A DNA stretch of 64,000 bases from Chryseobacterium indologenes (GTDB taxonomy: Bacteria > Bacteroidota > Bacteroidia > Flavobacteriales > Weeksellaceae), in the NCBI GenBank assembly GCA_016025055.1, contig CP065590.1, positions 1,302,001 through 1,366,000 on the forward strand. Reading direction: 5' to 3'. A program made the position numbers and the translations under genes. Position 1 is the stretch's first letter. Every line of letters starts with the position of its first letter. This document shows, one piece after another, positions 45,690-53,591 of this stretch. The notes beneath the pieces were generated by a model. It saw nothing but the letters and a program-made list of their open reading frames with translations. It was not told the DNA's origin and ran no database searches.

Positions 45690-46604
45690 ATGACTTGGGA
45701 TGAAAAGATCAAAGATTTTGAAATATTTCTTCGTTTCGAAAGAAATTTTTCAGACAATACTCTCGACGCTTATGTTCGGGATATTAAAAAACTAAAAGAT
45801 TACGCAGAAGAAGATCTGGCAAACGTCGGCCCAGATACTATTGGTTATGAAAACCTGCAGGAGTACATTTTCAATCTTTCTAAACAGAAATTCAGTGAAA
45901 GATCTCAGGCAAGATGGATATCTTCCATAAAAGCCTTTTTCAAATTTCTGCTCGAAGATGAATTTCGTGAAGACAATCCGGCAGCGTTACTTGAAGGCCC
46001 GAAATTGGGATTGTATCTACCTGATACTTTAAGTCTACCTGATATCAACAGAATTATTGCTGCTATTGAAGTCAATACTGATCTTGGTAAGAGAAACCAT
46101 TGCATCATTGAGGTATTGTATGGCTGCGGACTCCGTGTTTCTGAACTGATTGATTTGAAAATATCAAACATCAACTTTAAAGAACAGTATATTAAAATCC
46201 ATGGAAAAGGAAACAAGACCCGTTTCGTTCCTTTGGCTGATTATACTGCAGAAATGCTTGAAAGTTATATCAAAGAGGTAAGATCAAAAGGTAAAATCAA
46301 TAAAAAATACGAAGACACTTTATTTTTGAACAGCCGTGGAACTTCCATGTCAAGAGTGATCGTATTCCTTATTATCAAGGAACTTACAGATAAAGCAGGG
46401 GTCAACAAGAAGATATCTCCCCATACATTCAGGCATTCGTTTGCAACCCATTTATTGCAAAATGGAGCTGATTTGCGTTATATACAGGAAATGCTGGGAC
46501 ACTCCAGTATCACGACTACGGAAATCTACACCCACCTGAAGACTGAAGAATTGAGAGATGTTATTTTGAGTTATCACCCGAGAAATATTAACGTTACTCA
46601 ATAA
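45690..46604 (+). CDS. xerD: Site-specific tyrosine recombinase XerD
   Basis: A 304-residue recombinase. The N-terminal SAM-like core-binding domain (EIFLRFERNFSDNTLDAYVR) precedes a catalytic domain with Arg in LYGCGLRVSELIDLK, Lys in HGKGNKTRFVPL, HTFRHSFATHLLQNGADLRY (His and Arg), and His and Tyr in LGHSSITTTEIYTHLK. All catalytic residues are present. It resolves chromosome dimers at dif. The length and lack of flanking repeats argue for the housekeeping enzyme rather than an integrase. Confidence 0.94.
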   Translation: MTWDEKIKDFEIFLRFERNFSDNTLDAYVRDIKKLKDYAEEDLANVGPDTIGYENLQEYIFNLSKQKFSERSQARWISSIKAFFKFLLEDEFREDNPAALLEGPKLGLYLPDTLSLPDINRIIAAIEVNTDLGKRNHCIIEVLYGCGLRVSELIDLKISNINFKEQYIKIHGKGNKTRFVPLADYTAEMLESYIKEVRSKGKINKKYEDTLFLNSRGTSMSRVIVFLIIKELTDKAGVNKKISPHTFRHSFATHLLQNGADLRYIQEMLGHSSITTTEIYTHLKTEELRDVILSYHPRNINVTQ

Positions 46605-46607
46605 CCT

Positions 46608-47120
46608 ATGAAATTATTGAAATATTGCCCAAGCTGTGGCAAAGAATCTCTGCATTGGGATGGAGAAAAGAAATGGAGCTGTCCCGAATGCGGTTTTACA
46701 CTTTATAATAATGTAGCAGGTGCTGTGGCCGTGGTCATCAGATGTGGCGAAGAAATCTACCTTACCAGAAGGAATAGAGACCCAAAAAAAGGAAAACTGG
46801 ATCTGGCCGGAGGATTTGTAGACCCTAAAGAAAGTGCCGAAGAAACGTGTAAAAGAGAGCTTTTTGAGGAGCTTCAGCTTGATATTGATATTTCAAAACT
46901 GAAATACCTTACCAGCCTTCCTAACATTTATCAATACAAAGAAATTGATTACAATACTATTGATCTCTTTTATGAATATAATGTTTCGGAAAAGTTTGAG
47001 GTAAACCTCGAAATTGCAGAGATTTCAGAAGCGGTATGGGTTCCTCTCAGGGAACTGAACCTTGAGGATATTGCTTTCGATTCTCAAAAGAAGTTTTTTG
47101 AGATCTACATTAAGAAATAA
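46608..47120 (+). CDS. NUDIX hydrolase with N-terminal zinc ribbon
   Basis: A 170-residue protein. The N-terminus holds a four-Cys ribbon, CPSCGKESLHWDGEKK then SCPECGF. The NUDIX box reads GGFVDPKESAEETCKRELFE ELQL, fitting GX5EX7REUXEE. The arrangement resembles NADH-pyrophosphatase-like or RNA-decapping NUDIX proteins, but the NudC substrate motif is not seen. It starts three bases after xerD. The substrate is unknown. Confidence 0.87.
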   Translation: MKLLKYCPSCGKESLHWDGEKKWSCPECGFTLYNNVAGAVAVVIRCGEEIYLTRRNRDPKKGKLDLAGGFVDPKESAEETCKRELFEELQLDIDISKLKYLTSLPNIYQYKEIDYNTIDLFYEYNVSEKFEVNLEIAEISEAVWVPLRELNLEDIAFDSQKKFFEIYIKK

Positions 47121-47137
47121 TTTTTTCTCAATATACT

Positions 47138-47210
47138 CTCGCAGATTTTGCAAATGCAGCAGATCATTGGTAATTTCCAACTGCTTATTCTGTAAAATCT
47201 GCGAGTTTTT
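47138..47210. repeat. Long inverted repeat with CTCGCAGATTTT arms
   Basis: CTCGCAGATTTT (47138-47149) is exactly complementary to AAAATCTGCGAG (47194-47205), which is followed by a T run. It could act as a terminator for the NUDIX gene, but the 44-base loop suggests an intergenic palindromic element. Confidence 0.55.
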
Positions 47211-47251
47211 TATGTTGAATACACAAGTTATTGCAGAATGTTATACAAAAC

Positions 47252-47285
47252 GCATCTGTGCAATTCGTGTACTCTGTGGGAAATA
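47252..47285 (+). repeat. Dispersed intergenic repeat, ATCTGTGCAATTCGTG type
   Basis: GCATCTGTGCAATTCGTGTA followed by CTCTGTGGGAAAT. It shares words with the - strand copy at 33631-33665. No coding potential is seen. Confidence 0.35.
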
Positions 47286-47293
47286 TATTGTAA

Positions 47294-47752
47294 TTAATAG
47301 GTTTTGGATTTCAGCATTTCTTCAAAATACTGAATAAGTAAAGTTCTTTCAGCTTCCGAAAGATTGGCCTCTTTGTGATAAACAATATATCCGGGCAGTG
47401 GCATTGTTTTGTGCTTAAGGGCCTCAACAGACCTATCCAGCATATTTTCTTTAAGCTCCTTGTTATAAGTATTCCAAACAGAGAAATTAAGGTGCTGGCG
47501 CCCATCGTTCACATGGCTTTTGACAGACCAGGAAATGGGCGCTATGTAGGCATATTTAGGATATACTGTTTCATTCGAATGACAGTCATAACATGCATTT
47601 TTGAGCAATGCTCTTACTTTTTCCGGAGCAGCTTTTGTTTCTACAAAATTCACTTTAGAATCCACAGGTTGATTCACCCTGTCGATGGGTACAAACTGAA
47701 TCAGCGCAAAAGCGACCAAAGTCCAGAAGAATATTTTTTTTGCCGTCTTCAT
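47294..47752 (-). CDS. Haem-binding-domain (cytochrome c-like) protein
   Basis: A 152-residue protein with one N-terminal hydrophobic segment (IFFWTLVAFALIQFVPI) and a CxxCH motif in NACYDCHSNETVYPKYAYIA. HKTMPLPGYIVYHKE supplies the likely distal Met. The pattern fits the haem-binding-domain family, a small c-type cytochrome anchored to the membrane. It lies four bases after the Ig-like lipoprotein gene on the same strand. The electron partner is unknown. Confidence 0.84.
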   Translation of the reverse strand: MKTAKKIFFWTLVAFALIQFVPIDRVNQPVDSKVNFVETKAAPEKVRALLKNACYDCHSNETVYPKYAYIAPISWSVKSHVNDGRQHLNFSVWNTYNKELKENMLDRSVEALKHKTMPLPGYIVYHKEANLSEAERTLLIQYFEEMLKSKTY

Positions 47753-47755
47753 TAT

Positions 47756-49534
47756 TTATTTTGCTGGAGTCAAAATCGCGCTATTGGATTTTAATTCTTT
47801 TTTTGCTTCTTGTTTTACGGTTTCTTTCTCGTCGGTAGCCGCAGGCGGAACAGGGTTTTCAGATGCTGGCGGAGGCGTCGTTCCTTTCGGATTATCCAAT
47901 GTCCTTGTGTCTTTCAGATCCCAGTCTTCCCTTGTTTCCCATAACCCTCTGACAATGGCTTTTTTATAGAAAACATATGCATCTTCAGCAAATGTTTCAC
48001 TGGCAAAATCAGCATTGTCCCAATATTTGTTTTCATTATTGTCAACTAATATTCTTACAAAATATTCGCCGGGTTTAAGGATATCAAATTTTACCTTATC
48101 TCCCTTTATATATTTCTGGTACGCAACTTTTTCTGAAGAATCCAACAGCTGAAGCCAATAGCTGGAAGCCGGTGCATTGGTAAGTGCAAATTCAAGACTT
48201 CCGAACTGATCAATTTTCTCAACATCGAAATCAAAACGTTTTGATTGTGCGTTCTTAGCATAAAAAGATGACACGGTTTCCTTTGGAACAGTAAGCTGGT
48301 ATTTCTTTCCATTGACAAAATCTGATTTAACCTCTATCAGATAAGGATTGGTTTCGGAAATCTTCGCTGTAAATTCCTGAGTGGTTAAGCTATCACTTTT
48401 CAGTACCCATTTCGAAGGATCAATTTTATCAACAATATAGTTAGACAGAATTCTAAAGTCAGATTTTGGGGCTAATGAACCGCCGCCATTATCACTGTTG
48501 ATATCCATCGCATTTTTCTTATTATATTTATAAAATAAAGAAACGGTGTACAGACTATCTTTTTTCGGGCCAAGATTATGGGTAAACATTAGCTTTTCAG
48601 CAGTTTCCTGCCCTATATTATCTTTCACGGCATCAAACCAGATTCTTACAGAATCTGACTTTGGACGGTGAGTAACTTTTAAGTCTTTAAGTTTATCCGT
48701 AGCAGACTGTACTTTTACCTCATCGGGATGACCTTCGAATGTCATCAGAACTCCTCCTGCAATTTCTTTCATTTCTGAATATTTTACAGGCTTTCTGGAC
48801 GGGTAAACACTTAAATTCAGTCCGGATATCGATTTTTCGATATCTATAGCTTCTTTTTTAAATCCGATTTTTTCTTTTCCGGGATCGTAAATGGAATTTC
48901 CGTTTTCGTCATCAAAAGCTATAATTCTATATTTTCCGGGTGAAAGATAATTCAGCTCATAATATCCGTCCTCATCAACTTTCGTGATATAATAAGGTTT
49001 TTGTTTGTAGTTCATGGTATCTTTTACCTGATATAATCCTACAACCAATTTATTCTCATTAGTACCGGTTTTTTTCTTTATTTCCATCGCATCTTTCACC
49101 TCACCACTCACATACAAATCATCCAATTTGTCTCCGGTGGAGAAAGCAAAGTTGAAATAGCGTAAAATATTAGATTCGTTGTTATCTACAATAGAATTTC
49201 CGAAGTTAAAATTATAAGTAGTATTCGCTTGCAAAGTATCTGCCCACTGGATCAGGACAAATTTATTGGCGATATTCGACGGAAGTATTCTTTTAATGTT
49301 TTTAATAGGTGGGGAGATGATCAGGTTTTTATTGATATCTTTCAAGGTCACATATTCATCAAAATCGAGACGAAGTTCGTGGATATCTCTTTTTACATTG
49401 ATCCTTGTCGTATCAATATTTGAGCTTAAAAATCTGGGAGCTAAAGTATCTTTAGGCCCACCTACAGGAGATCCCACCCTTGCACATGAATGTACAAGAA
49501 AACAGATAACTAATAATAAAAGAAACCTTCTCAT
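47756..49534 (-). CDS. Lipoprotein with N-terminal Ig-like (Big_5) domain
   Basis: About 592 residues from MRRFLLLLVICFLVHSC, a lipoprotein signal with the lipobox VHSC. The mature start ARVGSPVGGPKDTLAPRFLS is typical of a Bacteroidota family with a first Ig-like/SbsA-type domain. Repeated beta-sandwich strands follow, and a carboxypeptidase-like segment (GYYELNYLSPGKYRIIAFDD). The Pro-rich end (GTTPPPASENPVPPAATDEK) is disordered. It is surface or periplasm facing with unknown function. The longer frame from 49570 would precede the signal peptide and is not preferred. Confidence 0.82.
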   Translation of the reverse strand: MRRFLLLLVICFLVHSCARVGSPVGGPKDTLAPRFLSSNIDTTRINVKRDIHELRLDFDEYVTLKDINKNLIISPPIKNIKRILPSNIANKFVLIQWADTLQANTTYNFNFGNSIVDNNESNILRYFNFAFSTGDKLDDLYVSGEVKDAMEIKKKTGTNENKLVVGLYQVKDTMNYKQKPYYITKVDEDGYYELNYLSPGKYRIIAFDDENGNSIYDPGKEKIGFKKEAIDIEKSISGLNLSVYPSRKPVKYSEMKEIAGGVLMTFEGHPDEVKVQSATDKLKDLKVTHRPKSDSVRIWFDAVKDNIGQETAEKLMFTHNLGPKKDSLYTVSLFYKYNKKNAMDINSDNGGGSLAPKSDFRILSNYIVDKIDPSKWVLKSDSLTTQEFTAKISETNPYLIEVKSDFVNGKKYQLTVPKETVSSFYAKNAQSKRFDFDVEKIDQFGSLEFALTNAPASSYWLQLLDSSEKVAYQKYIKGDKVKFDILKPGEYFVRILVDNNENKYWDNADFASETFAEDAYVFYKKAIVRGLWETREDWDLKDTRTLDNPKGTTPPPASENPVPPAATDEKETVKQEAKKELKSNSAILTPAK

Positions 49535-49559
49535 GAAAATGTTTGAGCAAAAATAAACA

Positions 49560-50822
49560 TTATTCTCCAAAAACTTCGTGTCCGGAGTTCAAAGTATCTT
49601 TGCTGTCATTCATAACGGTCTGAAGTTTATCTTTCTGTAAAGGGAAATCTTCAAATAATCCGGATAGTGCCAACGCAGTGTATACTTTGTTTGAATACTT
49701 ATTTCCGATCGCGATAATGGTTACTTTAGATTTTAAAAGATGGGCAAACACGGAATTCGTCCCATGCCACCATCCGTTGTGATAAGTAAGTTTCTCACCG
49801 TTTTCAAATATTTTCATTCTGAAACCAAGTCCATAATTATTCATTCCTGCCTTTTCGTTGCTGTACGGTGTGAATACCATTTGCATAAGATCGGGCTTTA
49901 AGAAATCCTTTGAAAACATTGCTTTTGAGAAATTGTACAAATCTCTTGGTGTTGTGTACACATTTTTATCACCATAAATCAGATCCAATCGATCTAAAGG
50001 ATACAATTTGTTACCGCCGTAATAAAAAGACTGCGAAGCGGTTGGAATATCCTTTTCCTGGAAGATATAGGTATTCTTCATTTTCAACGGTGTAAAGACC
50101 ATCTCCTGCATAGCCTGAGGAAAAGGTGTTTTCGTTATTTTTTCTATCAGCAATGCCAACATTGCAAAGTTGGTATTACAGTACATAAATCCTGTATCTG
50201 TATCTCTTGCCAAATCAGGTTTGTATTTGATGATCATATTCAAAATATCCTGATTGGTAAGAAACTGCTTGGAAAGCTCTGCCGGGGCGGGCTGTATCTT
50301 GGTGATAAAATATTCGTATTTCGGAAGACCACTTCTTTGGTCTAATAAGGTCTGAACAGTTACGTTAGGATAAGGAAATCCCGGAAAATACTGAGTAAGA
50401 GGATCAGAAAGTTTTATTTTTCCTGCTTCTACCAGTTTCATCATTGCCATTGCTGTCAACGTTTTAGAGACAGAAGCAACATGCAGAGGTGTATTTTTAT
50501 CGATGGGCATCTGATTGCCCTGTCTTCCGAAACCTCTGTAATTTTCATATAGAATCTCGTCTCCTTTAGCTACCAGCACACCTCCGCTCAAATCACTCCC
50601 TTCCCACACTTTTTTATAATACTGGTCAATATACCCCACTAAAAATTGTTTATTGGAAAGAAGACCGTCAGCCTTGGTAAAGACTGTATTTAAATCAACG
50701 TTTCCGTAGTTGGGTAAGTTTGTTGTATTTTCAACCGATGCTTCTTTAGCTTCGGATTTGTTTTTACAGGAAAATAAGGATAAAAAAACAGTTACAAGGA
50801 GTACAAAGTTACACGTCTTCAT
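49560..50822 (-). CDS. Class C beta-lactamase-like serine hydrolase, lipoprotein
   Basis: About 420 residues from MKTCNFVLLVTVFLSLFSC (lipobox LFSC). The SxxK motif is HVASVSKTLTAMAMM, YxN appears as FMYCNTNFAMLALL, and the third motif is in KLTYHNGWWHGTNSVF. These match penicillin-binding-protein-like esterases of the AmpC fold. It may cleave cell-wall peptides or esters; resistance to beta-lactams cannot be inferred. It lies 26 bases upstream of the Ig-like lipoprotein gene. Confidence 0.87.
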   Translation of the reverse strand: MKTCNFVLLVTVFLSLFSCKNKSEAKEASVENTTNLPNYGNVDLNTVFTKADGLLSNKQFLVGYIDQYYKKVWEGSDLSGGVLVAKGDEILYENYRGFGRQGNQMPIDKNTPLHVASVSKTLTAMAMMKLVEAGKIKLSDPLTQYFPGFPYPNVTVQTLLDQRSGLPKYEYFITKIQPAPAELSKQFLTNQDILNMIIKYKPDLARDTDTGFMYCNTNFAMLALLIEKITKTPFPQAMQEMVFTPLKMKNTYIFQEKDIPTASQSFYYGGNKLYPLDRLDLIYGDKNVYTTPRDLYNFSKAMFSKDFLKPDLMQMVFTPYSNEKAGMNNYGLGFRMKIFENGEKLTYHNGWWHGTNSVFAHLLKSKVTIIAIGNKYSNKVYTALALSGLFEDFPLQKDKLQTVMNDSKDTLNSGHEVFGE

Positions 50823-50967
50823 GAGATTCAAAAATGAGCGGCAATTTAATAAAACTCAAAAATAAATAATAAATATGGAGGGAATATTATAAATTATTTA
50901 ACACAAATAGAGGGAAAAACAGAATTCTAAGTAAGGGAAAACAGGGTGTCAGAGCTTCTCAGACCGA

Positions 50968-51017
50968 AAAAGAAGGCTAATGTCAATAATTTTGCGTTAC
51001 CGACATTAGCCTTCTTT
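50968..51017. terminator. Strong terminator after the 2-hydroxyacid dehydrogenase gene
   Basis: AAAAGAAGGCTAATGTC (50968-50984) is perfectly complementary to GACATTAGCCTTCTTTT (51002-51018). Reading on the - strand it follows the stop at 51051. Confidence 0.85.
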
Positions 51018-51050
51018 TGTTTTATATTAAATATTTTCAGTTCTTTCTGC

Positions 51051-51980
51051 TTAACAGTACGAAGCAACTATCTTATCGACAATAAACTGCGCCAGCTTTT
51101 CTTTACTCTGGTGTGTCCAGCCTGCAATATGGGGAGTCACAATAGCTTTTTCTGATTCCAGAAGGTATTTTAAATCTTCATTTTCTGTTTCCAGATTTTC
51201 GAAGGATGACTTTTCATACTCCAGGACATCTAAGCATGCTCCTTTTACTTTTCCTGACTTTAAGCCTTTCACAAGATCTTTTGTTGTTACGTTCTTTCCT
51301 CTGGCCGTATTGACAAAATAAAAGTCATTTTTCATTTCTGCAATAAATTCCTCATCAATAAGACCATTTGTTTCCTGTGTAAGAGGAATATGTAAACTCA
51401 AAATCTCTGCAGACTGCTTGAGCTCTTCCAGACTAACCTGTGTTGCGAATTCGTCGGCAAGTCCCGGAAGAATATCGTGAAAAATAACTTTGCATCCGAA
51501 TCCTGAAAGTCTCTTGGCCGTGGCTTTCCCCATATTTCCATATCCGATCAGGCCAACCGTTTTTCCAAGCAGTTCGTCCCCTCTGTTTTCCTCCCGCTTC
51601 CAAATTCCTTTTTTTACTTCCTGGGAGGCAATAAACAGCCTGTTCATGATCACCAACAGCATTCCCATAACATGTTCAGCTACGGAATCCCTGTTTCCTT
51701 CCGGAGAGTTGATCAGCTGAATTCCCAATTCTTCGGCTACAGGAATATCAATATTTTCCATCCCGGCACCTACTCTGGCAATAAATTTCAAATTTTTCCC
51801 GTTTTCCAGAAATTTTTTATCCAAAGGAATACGGCTTCTGATGATAATACCGTCATAATTTTTGATTTTATCACAAACCTCCTCGTACGAAGAAGTAAAA
51901 TCCTCTTCTAAAATAAAGTTCTTTGCTAAAAGCTGCTCGGTGATAAGGGGATGATTTTTATCTAAAAGAAGTACTTTCAT
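51051..51980 (-). CDS. D-isomer 2-hydroxyacid dehydrogenase (SerA-like)
   Basis: About 309 residues from MKVLLLDKNHPLI. The NAD site is GLIGYGNMGKATAKRLSGFG, the catalytic Arg is in NTARGKNVTTK, Glu in CLDVLEYEKSSF and His in TPHIAGWTHQSKEKL. The protein lacks the ACT domain of long phosphoglycerate dehydrogenases. 3-phosphoglycerate in serine synthesis is a likely substrate, but serC is not beside it, so another 2-hydroxyacid is possible. Confidence 0.87.
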   Translation of the reverse strand: MKVLLLDKNHPLITEQLLAKNFILEEDFTSSYEEVCDKIKNYDGIIIRSRIPLDKKFLENGKNLKFIARVGAGMENIDIPVAEELGIQLINSPEGNRDSVAEHVMGMLLVIMNRLFIASQEVKKGIWKREENRGDELLGKTVGLIGYGNMGKATAKRLSGFGCKVIFHDILPGLADEFATQVSLEELKQSAEILSLHIPLTQETNGLIDEEFIAEMKNDFYFVNTARGKNVTTKDLVKGLKSGKVKGACLDVLEYEKSSFENLETENEDLKYLLESEKAIVTPHIAGWTHQSKEKLAQFIVDKIVASYC

Positions 51981-52080
51981 AGTATTTAAAAACAAATGAC
52001 ACTAATGGTTTCACAAATAACACCACCATTCTGTTTTGAGATAAAGAGGGCCGTGTTTTTTATAATATGATTAAAAAATA

Positions 52081-52120
52081 AAAATGCTTTTAATTTGGAA
52101 GTCCGGCATTAAAAGCATTT
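52081..52120 (-). terminator. Terminator after the acyl-CoA thioesterase gene
   Basis: AAAATGCTTTTAAT (52081-52094) is complementary to ATTAAAAGCATTT (52108-52120), just past the stop at 52127 on the - strand. Confidence 0.75.
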
Positions 52121-52126
52121 ATATTT

Positions 52127-52678
52127 TTATTTTTTATCTTTTTTAGAAGTTTGAGTTTCTGTCGGTTCCTGGAATAATTTCTTAAGTTCTACAGACTCCA
52201 ATGGTTTCATTCTTCCGGAAAGGATCAAAGAAAGCTCTTTTCTGCGGAAAGCTGCCGCATATCTTTCTTTTTCCTCTTCAGTCTCCGGGATCATTTCAGG
52301 GATGGGGATAGGACGATTGAATTCATCTACCGCTACGAAGGTGTAGATCCCTGAATTGGTGTGAATTTTTTTCTGATTAATCGGGTCATCTGACCATACA
52401 TCAACATATACTTCCATAGACGTTGAAAATGCTCTTGAAACTTTTGATTCCAAAACCACTACACCACCCTCGGGAATCGGATGATTGAAAGAAACGTGGT
52501 TTACAGAAGCAGTTACAACTCTTCTTTCGCAGTGTCTTGCAGCAGAAATAGATGCACATCGATCCATTTTTGCTAAGAGCTCACCGCCAAAAAGATTTCT
52601 TAAAGAGTTGGTTTCGTTCGGAAGAACGATATTAGTCATAATAGTCAGAGATTCTGACGCTTTTTTTATTTTTGCCAT
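52127..52678 (-). CDS. Acyl-CoA thioesterase (hotdog, BFIT/YciA-like)
   Basis: A 183-residue hotdog thioesterase. The typical start PNETNSLRNLFGGELLAKMD and the Asp/His core SAARHCERRVVTASVNHVSF are visible, followed by NHPIPEGGVVVLESKVSRAF. The lysine-rich tail (TETQTSKKDKK) is disordered. It hydrolyses acyl-CoAs in the cytoplasm. Its start overlaps the stop of the HU-domain gene by 13 bases. It is unrelated in sequence to the 4HBT thioesterase of the pigment cluster. Confidence 0.88.
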   Translation of the reverse strand: MAKIKKASESLTIMTNIVLPNETNSLRNLFGGELLAKMDRCASISAARHCERRVVTASVNHVSFNHPIPEGGVVVLESKVSRAFSTSMEVYVDVWSDDPINQKKIHTNSGIYTFVAVDEFNRPIPIPEMIPETEEEKERYAAAFRRKELSLILSGRMKPLESVELKKLFQEPTETQTSKKDKK

Positions 52679-53418
52679 TTATTCTTAGTGTTGTTTCGGG
52701 CAGCCGGAACCGTTTTCGATCCTTTTACGGCAGGTTGTATTAATGAATCTTTCTTCAGTGAATCAGAAACAGGAGTTCCTGGTGTATGCACCAATACTTT
52801 AACGGTATCTTTTACAATTCTGTGCGTAGACGTTTGTACTGAAACTTTATTAAAAGATTTTTTCCCAAAAATAAGTTCCTGTTGAGTAAACATCAGGTAG
52901 AGAATACCTAAAATAGGAATAATTAATAAGAAAATCCACAGAATGGATTTATTGAATTTGTAATCCTTCTCCCGTTTTTCTGAAGTTTTTACTTTTTCGC
53001 CATTATTGATATCTGAAAAGCGGATTTCTTCCAATCCGTAAAAATCAGGATGACCTGCTTCTACACGGTTTCCCTTAAAATGAGTATGCCCCTCTTCTGT
53101 AAAGATTGTACCAAGGTTCTGAATTTCAAGAACCTGCTCTGCCTGAAGTTTTTTCTTCCAAAAGTCAGTCTGGATTTTCAGATCGCTTTTTGAAGCTTCG
53201 AGAGACATCTGCTTTTGAGTGGCAATAAAAGAAGCCAGTTCATCAGCCTTTACTTCATAATCAATTGCAAATTTGATCTCACTTGCGGGAGGCAGGATGC
53301 TTCCGTTTTCAGAATTGATAATCGCCTTAGAATTTTTCAGAGAAAACACTCCAAAGCCTGGAACCGTGGCAGTTCCATATTGTTTCAAATATTCTAAAAT
53401 ATATGCTGAAATATTCAT
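52666..53418 (-). CDS. CCDC81-like prokaryotic HU-domain membrane protein
   Basis: A 250-residue protein. The N-terminal domain (MNISAYILEYLKQYGTATVP, GFGVFSLKN) matches the HU/CCDC81-like module found in Bacteroidota; a second related unit follows to about residue 125. One TM segment (ILWIFLLIIPILGILYLMF) near 160-180 leads to a basic periplasmic tail (AVKGSKTVPAARNNTKNKWQ). Relatives carry a SPOR domain that binds peptidoglycan; it is not visible here. It may link cytoplasmic structures to the envelope. Confidence 0.78.
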   Translation of the reverse strand: MNISAYILEYLKQYGTATVPGFGVFSLKNSKAIINSENGSILPPASEIKFAIDYEVKADELASFIATQKQMSLEASKSDLKIQTDFWKKKLQAEQVLEIQNLGTIFTEEGHTHFKGNRVEAGHPDFYGLEEIRFSDINNGEKVKTSEKREKDYKFNKSILWIFLLIIPILGILYLMFTQQELIFGKKSFNKVSVQTSTHRIVKDTVKVLVHTPGTPVSDSLKKDSLIQPAVKGSKTVPAARNNTKNKWQK

Positions 53419-53475
53419 TTGCTGGCAAATTTATAACTTTTTCACGACTTTTGAAGACATTTCATCTGATATAAA

Positions 53476-53499
53476 AAAAGACTGCCGAAACAGTCTTTT
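53476..53499. terminator. Hairpin terminator between HU-domain and TonB receptor genes
   Basis: AAAAGACTG, loop CCGAAA, CAGTCTTTT form a perfect 9-bp stem, placed three bases past the stop of the coding-like tail at 53502. Confidence 0.75.
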
Positions 53500-53501
53500 G
53501 A

Positions 53502-53591
53502 TTATTCTACAGTAAAATGGGGTTCCCATTCATTATCCTCAATCTCTTTGAAGGCAAATTTGTCAATTTCTTTATGCGTTCTGGTATGAAC
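53502..53591 (-). other. Coding-like 29-codon tail after the TonB receptor stop
   Basis: Directly after the TAG at 53594-53592, the same frame continues without interruption for 29 codons to a TAA at 53504-53502, with protein-like content (HKEIDKFAFKEIEDNEWEPH). A terminator follows at once. It may be the 3' end of a lost downstream gene, or the receptor stop may be new. It has no start codon of its own. Confidence 0.35.

Noticed and set aside
45690..46604. XerD-like recombinase as an integrase of a mobile element
   Set aside because: Its length, motifs and housekeeping neighbours fit chromosomal XerD; no att-like repeats, tRNA or phage genes are nearby.
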